NCBI GenBank assembly: GCA_023421635.1
Contig: JAEZSU010000376.1
Coordinates: 1 to 6,165 of the forward strand
Reading direction: 5' to 3'
Length of the DNA: 6,165 nucleotides
Source of the DNA: Actinomycetes bacterium
Lineage (GTDB): Bacteria > Actinomycetota > Actinomycetes > Actinomycetales > Microbacteriaceae
Positions 1 through 4,867 of the stretch are shown one piece after another. The first letter of the stretch is position 1. Each line of letters starts with the position of its first letter. The translations under genes were made by a program, and so were the position numbers. The notes below the pieces were generated by a model, which saw nothing but the letters and a program-made list of their open reading frames with translations, made no database searches and was not told where the DNA came from.

Positions 1-2
1 GG

Positions 3-290
3 TCAGTGGAACAGCGACGTGTTGGCCTGCTCGACGTCGCGGTACTGCCGACCCGCGGCATCCAGCGCCATGCCGATCTGGGCGAGCGCCTCCTCCACCT
101 GCTGCTGGGTGGCGCGCCACTGGTCGACGGCGCCCTGGAACATGCCGGCGGCGACACCGGTCCAGCTGGACTGCAGCTGCGTGAGCTGTGCGAGCAGCGA
201 CGACGACTCGCCCTGCAGCCGGTCGATCGTGCCGCGCATGGCGGCGGTGGCGGCGAAGACGGCGTCTGGGTCGACGGAGAACACGGACAT
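3..290 (-). CDS. WXG100 family (ESAT-6-like) type VII secretion protein
   Basis: This is a complete 95-residue protein, the usual WXG100 size. The family forms helical-hairpin dimers that are exported by, or act with, ESX/type VII secretion machinery; partner and target are not visible here. The W-x-G turn is at W43-T44-G45, flanked by two predicted amphipathic helices (about 8-40 and 48-90). A C-terminal Y83-x-x-x-E87 matches the YxxxD/E secretion signal of the family. There is no signal peptide, cysteine or membrane segment, as expected. The ATG at 290 was chosen because an AGGA Shine-Dalgarno lies 6 bases upstream and residues before it would not fit the family. The gene lies behind a strong hairpin that ends the kinase operon, so it probably has its own promoter. 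No EccC, EccD or second WXG100 gene is in the window, so the secretion system must lie elsewhere, possibly just beyond the left edge. Family call is firm; exact role unknown. Confidence 0.93.
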   Translation of the reverse strand: MSVFSVDPDAVFAATAAMRGTIDRLQGESSSLLAQLTQLQSSWTGVAAGMFQGAVDQWRATQQQVEEALAQIGMALDAAGRQYRDVEQANTSLFH

Positions 291-294
291 GGGG

Positions 295-304
295 CTTCCT
301 TTCC
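295..304 (-). promoter_or_regulatory. Shine-Dalgarno for the WXG100 gene
   Basis: On the minus strand the sequence before the ATG is GGAAAGGAAG followed by four C residues. The AGGA core sits 6 bases from the start codon. It is the clearest ribosome binding site in the window and fixes the start of the WXG100 gene. The other complete genes lack a comparable site. Confidence 0.75.
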
Positions 305-411
305 TCGGAGCGCCCCACGGTAGGCGTCTGCGTGCTGCGCGCTGCCGCATCCCGGGTCCGTGGTGGAGGACTCGGCGCCCATGCCGGCAGGGGAGGACAG
401 GATGCTGCCGC

Positions 412-483
412 ACCGAACCGGTATGGAATGCGCGGACCGGCAGTCCGAAGACTGCCGGCCCGCATGGCGTGTGCCGGTTCGGT
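412..483 (-). terminator. Nested hairpin terminator after the histidine kinase gene
   Basis: The hairpin begins 10 bases past the kinase stop codon. The inner stem is CCGGCAGTC / GACTGCCGG (437-445 with 450-458), closed on the minus-strand RNA by a UUCG loop in the very stable C(UUCG)G context. It extends to a 14-pair stem over 432-463 with one G-U pair. An outer perfect 10-base inverted repeat, ACCGAACCGG (412-421) and CCGGTTCGGT (474-483), encloses it. There is no U-tract after the stem, which is common for actinobacterial terminators. The likely role is ending the regulator-kinase transcript and insulating the WXG100 gene. An mRNA-stabilising or processing structure is the alternative. Confidence 0.72.
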
Positions 484-493
484 AGGGAGAGAC

Positions 494-2179
494 TCAGATG
501 GGATCCGGTGCGAGCGGGAACGAGACACGGAACGTCGCGCCGCCGCCCTCGGTGTCGCCGACCTCGACCTCGCCGTTGAGGGCGTCCACGAGGGACGCCA
601 CGATGGACAGGCCGAGCCCCGAGCCGCCGGTGTCGCGTGCCCGCGAGGTGTCGGCGCGCCAGAACCGCTGGAAGATCTGCTCGCGGATCTGCTCCGGCAC
701 GCCCTCGCCGTGATCGACGATCTCGATCCACCCGAGCCCGCGCATGTCGTCGGTGCCGACGCGCAGCTCGATGGGGGCGTCCTCGGGGGAGTAGCGCTGC
801 GCGTTGCCGAGGAGGTTCGCCACGACCTGGCGCACGCTGTTCTCGTCCGCCATCACGATCGGCGGGCGATCGGCGGGCGTGAACGGGGCCGGCAGCGTCG
901 GCTGCTCCCCGGTGTCGTCCGAGGCCTCGCCCTTGGGCTTGCGCCGCAGCCGCGATGCGAGGTTGATCGCGGCGGTCGGCACCGGGCCGCGCCGTCGTGC
1001 GGGCGTCGGCGTCGGATCGGGGAGCGGGATCGGCGGGGTCTGGATCACCGGGCGACTGCCCGTGGTGTCGATCACGGTCACCTCGCGCTGCGGCGAGGAG
1101 GCGCGCACGTCCATGGCCGCATCCCGTGCGATCGGTCGCAGGTCCAGCGGCACCGGCACGATGCCGCGTCGCTCGTCGAGCCGGGCGAGGGCCAGGAGGT
1201 CCTCGACCATGCTCGTCATGCGCACGGCCTCCTTCTCGATGCGCTCCATCGCCTGGCCGGTGGCGTCCGCGTCCTGGATCGCGCCCATCCGGTAGAGCTC
1301 CGCATACCCGCGCACCGTGACCAGGGGGGTGCGCAGCTCGTGGCTGGCGTCGCCGATGAACCGTCGCATCTGCCGCACCGTGGCGTCGCGCTGCGACAGG
1401 GCGCCGTCGATGCGGCCGAGCATGGCGTTGATCGCGCGCTTGAGCCGCCCGACCTCCGTCGTCTCCGGTTCGAGGTCGGTCAGGCGCAGGCTGAAGTCGC
1501 CGCCCGCGATCGCGTCGGCGGTGCGTTCCACCTGGGCGAGGCTGCGGAAGGTGAGGGTGACGACCCACCGAACCAGCACGGCCGCCGCGATCACCACGAC
1601 GAGGGCCAGCAGGGTGTAGATGCCGAGGTACGTGGCGACGACGCGTTCGGTCTCCGAGGTGGGGATCGCGACGACCTCGGTGAAGAAGGGGTTGCTGTCG
1701 AACTGGGTCACCACCGCCATCGCCCGGTACGAGCCGGAGGGGCTCCCCTCCAGGTCGAAGGCCTCGAGCTGGTGCGTGTACGCATAATCGAGCGGGAAGG
1801 TCTCCGGGAAGACCGCTTCGCTCTCGTTCGCCGCACCGCCGGCGGTGAGCACCCGCGCCCCCGTCGCGTCGTAGATGGCCACCTGGTAGTCGGTGGGGGC
1901 GACATTCTGCCGCGGGGTGAAGATGATCCCGGTTTCGGTGACCTGCGTCTCCAGCAGCGCGTTCGTTGCGACGTTGCCCTGGGTCAGGGGCGTGAGGGTC
2001 GTCTCGAGGTTCGCCAGGAGCGTGGTGCGCAGGAACACCATGGTGCCGAGCCCCGTGGCGAGCAGGCCGATGACCAGCACGCCCACCGTGACACCGGTGA
2101 CCTTGGCGCGCAGGCTGACGCCGCGCCACCATCGGGTCAATCCGTCGGGTGAGGCGTGGCGCGGTTGTGGATCTCGCAT
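494..2179 (-). CDS. Membrane sensor histidine kinase (HAMP/HisKA/HATPase, PhoR/TcrY-like)
   Basis: This is a complete 561-residue sensor kinase that would autophosphorylate a histidine and pass the phosphate to the adjacent response regulator. It has a short cytoplasmic N-terminus, TM1 (about 27-50), an extracytoplasmic sensor region of about 130 residues, TM2 (about 181-203) and a HAMP linker (about 204-260). The usual HAMP R-P-L reads R-S-L here. The H-box SHELRTP has H280 as phosphoacceptor and is followed by the dimerisation helix ending near 338. The ATPase part shows the N-box (N455, N459), G1 D489-x-G-x-G, F-box around 503-508 and G2 GGSGLGLS (518-525), so all catalytic elements are present. 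Unusual is a proline- and arginine-rich insert of roughly 65 residues (about 374-438) between the first ATPase strand and the N-box. The start lies 10 bases after the regulator stop without a good Shine-Dalgarno, suggesting translational coupling. The sensed signal cannot be read from sequence. Confidence 0.95.
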   Translation of the reverse strand: MRDPQPRHASPDGLTRWWRGVSLRAKVTGVTVGVLVIGLLATGLGTMVFLRTTLLANLETTLTPLTQGNVATNALLETQVTETGIIFTPRQNVAPTDYQVAIYDATGARVLTAGGAANESEAVFPETFPLDYAYTHQLEAFDLEGSPSGSYRAMAVVTQFDSNPFFTEVVAIPTSETERVVATYLGIYTLLALVVVIAAAVLVRWVVTLTFRSLAQVERTADAIAGGDFSLRLTDLEPETTEVGRLKRAINAMLGRIDGALSQRDATVRQMRRFIGDASHELRTPLVTVRGYAELYRMGAIQDADATGQAMERIEKEAVRMTSMVEDLLALARLDERRGIVPVPLDLRPIARDAAMDVRASSPQREVTVIDTTGSRPVIQTPPIPLPDPTPTPARRRGPVPTAAINLASRLRRKPKGEASDDTGEQPTLPAPFTPADRPPIVMADENSVRQVVANLLGNAQRYSPEDAPIELRVGTDDMRGLGWIEIVDHGEGVPEQIREQIFQRFWRADTSRARDTGGSGLGLSIVASLVDALNGEVEVGDTEGGGATFRVSFPLAPDPI

Positions 2180-2189
2180 GTGGGAGCCG

Positions 2190-2882
2190 TCAGGCGGACT
2201 TGCCCGCCTTGAGCATGTAGCCGAAGCCGCGCTTGGTCTGGATGAGCGACTCGGACGCGTGCGGGTCGATCTTCCGGCGGAGGTACGAGATGTAGCTCTC
2301 CACGATGCCGGCGTCGCCGTTGAAGTCGTACTCCCAGACGTGGTCGAGGATCTGCGCCTTGCTGAGCACCCGGTTCGGGTTGAGCATCAGGTAGCGCAGC
2401 AGCTTGAACTCGGTGGGGCTGAGCTCGATCTGCGTGTCCCCGACGAACACGTCGTGCGTGTCCTGGTCCATGGTGAGTTCGCCCGCGCGGATGATGGACT
2501 CCTCGTCGGCCTGCATGGTGCGGCGCAGGATCGCCTGGATGCGGGCGACGATCTCGTCCAGCGAGAAGGGCTTGGTGACGTAGTCGTCGCCGCCGGCGTT
2601 CAGGCCGGTGATCTTGTCCTCGGTGTCGTCCTTCGCGGTGAGGAAGAGGATCGGCGCCGTGTAGCCGGCCTCGCGGAGCCGCTTGGTGACGCTGAAGCCG
2701 TTCATGTCCGGCAGCATCACGTCGAGCAGGATGAGGTCGGGCTCCTCCTCGAGCACGGCGGAGATGGTCTGTGCGCCGTTCGAGACGGCGCGCACCTGGA
2801 AGCCCGCGAACTTGAGGCTCGTGATGAGCAGGTCGCGGATGTTGGGCTCGTCGTCGACGACGAGAATGCGCGGTGCGGTCAT
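2190..2882 (-). CDS. OmpR/PhoB-family response regulator (PhoP/TcrX-like)
   Basis: This is a complete 230-residue DNA-binding response regulator. The receiver domain (about 4-118) has the acidic pocket D10-D11-E12, phosphoacceptor D54 in LLDVMLPDMNG, switch residues T82 and Y101, and K104 in the VTKPFS loop. The C-terminal winged helix (about 130-226) shows LSPTEFKLLRYL, then RVLSKAQILDHVW, the recognition helix around VESYISYLRRKID and the wing TKRGFGYML, all typical of OmpR/PhoB proteins. The receiver closely resembles mycobacterial PhoP and TcrX regulators, from memory of those sequences. It is first in an operon with the histidine kinase, 10 bases apart. Nothing like a Shine-Dalgarno precedes the ATG, while a -10-like CATAAT ends 6 bases before it, so the mRNA is probably leaderless. 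Four palindromic operator-like sites lie 91-166 bases upstream and could mediate autoregulation or control by another factor. Target genes are unknown. Confidence 0.96.
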   Translation of the reverse strand: MTAPRILVVDDEPNIRDLLITSLKFAGFQVRAVSNGAQTISAVLEEEPDLILLDVMLPDMNGFSVTKRLREAGYTAPILFLTAKDDTEDKITGLNAGGDDYVTKPFSLDEIVARIQAILRRTMQADEESIIRAGELTMDQDTHDVFVGDTQIELSPTEFKLLRYLMLNPNRVLSKAQILDHVWEYDFNGDAGIVESYISYLRRKIDPHASESLIQTKRGFGYMLKAGKSA

Positions 2883-2888
2883 ACGCCC

Positions 2889-2894
2889 ATTATG
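2889..2894 (-). promoter_or_regulatory. Candidate -10 element giving a leaderless regulator mRNA
   Basis: The minus-strand hexamer CATAAT lies in an otherwise GC-rich region, with exactly 6 bases between it and the A of the regulator ATG. A start site at the usual distance falls on or one base before that A, giving an mRNA with no 5' leader. No convincing -35 hexamer is visible at 16-18 bases spacing, which is common in actinobacterial promoters. The missing ribosome binding site supports the same reading. Confidence 0.55.
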
Positions 2895-2957
2895 GTGACC
2901 GTTTCCATGGGATGGCTGGATGCTTTGCTTTCGCGCGTCGACGGTGTATCCGGCGAT

Positions 2958-2974
2958 CCCCCCGCCCCACCCCC
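2958..2974 (-). other. G-tract run on the coding strand
   Basis: On the minus strand the sequence reads as runs of 5, 4 and 6 G separated by single bases. It touches the first of the palindromic sites. Three runs are too few for a standard three-tetrad quadruplex, but a two-tetrad or bulged form is conceivable. It is also a likely place for polymerase slippage or sequencing length errors. Confidence 0.45.
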
Positions 2975-3048
2975 AGATCAGGTGTTTCGGCGAGATCAGG
3001 CTGAATCGCCCTCCGAACGACCTGATCCGCCCGAATCACCTGATTCGG
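2973..3048. repeat. Four symmetric 18-base operator-like palindromes
   Basis: The best copy, at 3031-3048, is CCGAATCA-CC-TGATTCGG, with two perfect 8-base arms. Related copies lie at 2973-2990 (containing GATCAGGTGTTTCGG), 2991-3008 (the most diverged, keeping AGATCAGG) and 3013-3030 (containing CCGAACGACCTGATC). The left pair carries the GATCAGG core on the plus strand and the right pair on the minus strand. Within each pair the period is 18 bases, and the cores are symmetric about 3010.5. The layout fits cooperative binding by a dimeric regulator, placed 91-166 bases upstream of the response regulator start. The whole block could also fold into an imperfect long hairpin after the helicase gene. 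The cognate protein is not known to me. Confidence 0.6.
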
Positions 3049-3124
3049 ATGCGGGTGGATGCCGCGCGGGTGGATGCGGGCGGGTGGATGCCTGGGGCGG
3101 ATGCGGGCGGTGGATGCGGGGTGG
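3047..3124. repeat. GGATGC degenerate tandem array, C-rich on the minus-strand RNA
   Basis: Six copies of GGATGC start at 3047, 3057, 3072, 3086, 3099 and 3112, most inside the longer unit GCGGGTGGATGC. Steps are 10, 15, 14, 13 and 13 bases, so this is a degenerate tandem rather than an exact one. The minus-strand RNA, which is the 3' trailer of the helicase gene, would contain 47 C and 13 G in 78 bases. A C-rich, G-poor stretch with regularly placed pyrimidine-C pairs is what a Rho utilisation site looks like. No open reading frame of interest crosses it. Confidence 0.55.
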
Positions 3125-3127
3125 CAG

Positions 3128-3159
3128 CGCGCCGCGGGGTGCCGGACGCGTGCGGCGCG
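3128..3159 (-). terminator. GC hairpin directly after the helicase stop
   Basis: CGCGCCGC (3128-3135) and GCGGCGCG (3152-3159) form an all-GC 8-pair stem with a 16-base loop, immediately downstream of the helicase stop codon. There is no U-tract. In a genome this GC-rich an 8-base GC stem can arise by chance. Its position, followed by the C-rich array, suggests a 3'-end or termination function for the helicase transcript. Confidence 0.35.
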
Positions 3160-4821
3160 TCAGATCGCGGGGGCGAGGAGGTCGTCCGCGTCGAGGATCG
3201 TGTAGCTGTAGCCCTGCTCGGCGAGGAACCGCTGCCGGTTCTGCGCGAAGTCCTGATCGACCGTGTCGCGGGCGATGAGCGTGTAGAAGCTCGCCGTGTG
3301 GCCGTTCGTCTTCGGGCGCAGCAGACGTCCCAGCCGCTGGGCCTCCTCCTGCCGGGAGCCGAACGACCCCGACACCTGGATGGCGACCGACGCCTCGGGA
3401 AGGTCGACCGAGAAGTTCGCGACCTTCGACACCACCAGCAGCGGCACGGTGCCGTCGCGGAACGCCTGGTAGAGCTGCTCCCGCTCGTCGACGGGCGTGG
3501 CGCCGGTGATCTTCGGGGCGCCCAGTGCGTCCGCGAGCGTGTCGATCTGATCGAGGTACTGGCCGATCACGAGGATCTGCTCGTCGCTGTGCCGCGCGGC
3601 GAGGGCGCGCACGACGTCGATCTTCGCCGGCGCGGTGGCCGCGAGCCGGTACCGCTCCTCGTCGGCTGCGGCGGCGTACTCGAGCCGCTCGTCGGCGGGC
3701 AGGTCGACGCGCACCTCGTAGCAGGCGGCGGGCGAGATGAAGCCCTGCGCCTCGATCTCCTTCCACGGCGCGTCGAAGCGCTTCGGCCCGATGAGGCTGA
3801 ACACGTCGCCCTCGCGGCCGTCCTCGCGCACGAGCGTCGCGGTCAGGCCCAGCCGGCGGCGCGCCTGCAGGTCGGCGGTCAGCTTGAACACGGGCGCCGG
3901 AAGCAGGTGCACCTCGTCGTAGACCACCAGGCCCCAGTCGAGCGCGTCGAGGAGGGCCAGGTGCGCGTACTGCCCCTTCCGCTTCGCCGTCAGGATCTGG
4001 TAGGTCGCGATGGTGACCGGCTTGACCTCCTTCACCTGCCCGGAGTACTCACCGATCTCCTCCGGGGTGAGGGTGGTGCGCTTGAGCAGCTCGTCGCGCC
4101 ACTGCCGCGCGCTGACCGCGTTCGTCACGAGGATGAGGGTCGTCGTCTTCGTGTCCGCCATGGCCGCGGCGCCGACGAGCGTCTTGCCGGCGCCGCAGGG
4201 GAGGACCACGACCCCGGACCCGCCGTCGGTGAAGATGTCGACGGCCTTGCGCTGGTAGGGACGCAGCTGCCAGCCGTCCTCGTGGAGGTCGATCGGATGC
4301 GGTGTGCCCGGGGTGTAGCCGGCCACATCCTCCGCGGGCCAGCCGAGCTTCAGCAGCTCCTGCTTGATCTGGCCGCGCGCCCACGCATCGATGACGAACG
4401 TGTCCGGCGTGGGATGGGCCAGCAGCAGCGGCTGGATGCGCTTGTTCGCCGCGACCTGGACGAGCACCGCCTCGTCGGTGGAGCGCAGGATCAGCGCCTT
4501 CTCGTCGTCGCCGTACGGCCCGCGCTCGATCACGAGCCGGCCGTAGCGCGAGACGGTCTCACGGATGTCCGTGGACACGGATGCGGGCACCGGGAACCGC
4601 GACCACCGGTCGAGGGTGCCGAGCATGTCGTCTGCATCGTGTCCAGCGGCGCGCGCGTTCCACAGTCCAAGCCGGGTGATGCGGTACGTGTGGATGTGTT
4701 CCGGGGCCCGTTCGAGTTCCGCGAAGACGGCCAGTTCGTGTCGGGCGTTCTCGGCGTCGGGGTGCGCGACCTCGAGGAGGACCGTGCGGTCGCTCTGGAC
4801 GATCAGGGGGCCATCGGACAT
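3160..4821 (-). CDS. xpb: XPB/Ercc3-family DNA repair helicase (superfamily 2)
   Basis: This is a complete 553-residue ATP-dependent DNA helicase of the bacterial XPB type (M. tuberculosis Ercc3, Rv0861c, is the familiar example). These enzymes unwind with 3'-5' polarity and are linked to DNA repair. An N-terminal accessory domain (about 4-125) is followed by a Q-motif-like LRPYQ (186-190), Walker A LPCGAGKT with K213, Walker B D302-E-V-H305, motif III TAT (327-329) and the XPB-specific R332-E-D334 loop. Motif VI is Q495-R-L-G-R499-L-L-R502. All catalytic residues are intact and the length is normal for the family. The ATG at 4821 gives the expected N-terminus GPLIVQSD. There is no good Shine-Dalgarno; the gene follows the upstream partner gene by 46 bases, so it is either co-transcribed or read from the weak promoter noted at 4830. 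The eukaryotic TFIIH setting does not exist in bacteria, so its precise role remains open. Confidence 0.96.
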   Translation of the reverse strand: MSDGPLIVQSDRTVLLEVAHPDAENARHELAVFAELERAPEHIHTYRITRLGLWNARAAGHDADDMLGTLDRWSRFPVPASVSTDIRETVSRYGRLVIERGPYGDDEKALILRSTDEAVLVQVAANKRIQPLLLAHPTPDTFVIDAWARGQIKQELLKLGWPAEDVAGYTPGTPHPIDLHEDGWQLRPYQRKAVDIFTDGGSGVVVLPCGAGKTLVGAAAMADTKTTTLILVTNAVSARQWRDELLKRTTLTPEEIGEYSGQVKEVKPVTIATYQILTAKRKGQYAHLALLDALDWGLVVYDEVHLLPAPVFKLTADLQARRRLGLTATLVREDGREGDVFSLIGPKRFDAPWKEIEAQGFISPAACYEVRVDLPADERLEYAAAADEERYRLAATAPAKIDVVRALAARHSDEQILVIGQYLDQIDTLADALGAPKITGATPVDEREQLYQAFRDGTVPLLVVSKVANFSVDLPEASVAIQVSGSFGSRQEEAQRLGRLLRPKTNGHTASFYTLIARDTVDQDFAQNRQRFLAEQGYSYTILDADDLLAPAI

Positions 4822-4829
4822 AACCGCCG

Positions 4830-4835
4830 AGTTTA
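4830..4835 (-). promoter_or_regulatory. Possible -10 element before the helicase gene
   Basis: The minus-strand hexamer TAAACT fits TANNNT and lies 8 bases before the helicase ATG, inside the short gap after the upstream gene. No -35 is seen. It could give a second, leaderless start for the helicase, apart from read-through from the upstream gene. Evidence is weak because the hexamer consensus is loose. Confidence 0.3.
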
Positions 4836-4867
4836 CCGCCCGTGACCGGGGTGGCGGCCCGTCGCGC

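Noticed and set aside
317..322. TACCGT as a -10 for the WXG100 gene
   Set aside because: It fits TANNNT only loosely, no -35 is visible, and such hexamers occur by chance. The gene needs a promoter in 291-411, but I cannot place it.
341..411. Repeated GCTGCCGC (341-348 and 404-411) and inverted GCATCC/GGATGC (347-352 and 400-405)
   Set aside because: The words are short, the arms are about 50 bases apart, and the context is high GC. Chance is a sufficient explanation.
3..2132. Long minus-strand open frame overlapping the kinase and WXG100 genes
   Set aside because: Only its last 95 codons are a real protein (WXG100). The rest is the kinase gene read in another frame, with an Arg/Gly/Pro/His-rich translation typical of GC-rich shadows.
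188..2152. Long plus-strand open frame opposite the kinase
   Set aside because: It is antisense to a kinase whose motifs are all intact. The translation is low-complexity H/R/D/V-rich with no recognisable domain.
2180..2189. Frameshift or fusion between regulator and kinase
   Set aside because: Both proteins have complete, normal termini and are separated by 10 bases, so this is an ordinary operon junction.
3047..3124. CRISPR-like reading of the GGATGC array
   Set aside because: Units are far too short, spacers of 4-9 bases are not CRISPR-like, and no cas genes are present.
2920..4845. 641-codon plus-strand open frame opposite the helicase
   Set aside because: It mirrors the helicase codons and crosses the intergenic repeats. 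The long open frame is explained by high GC with few stops.
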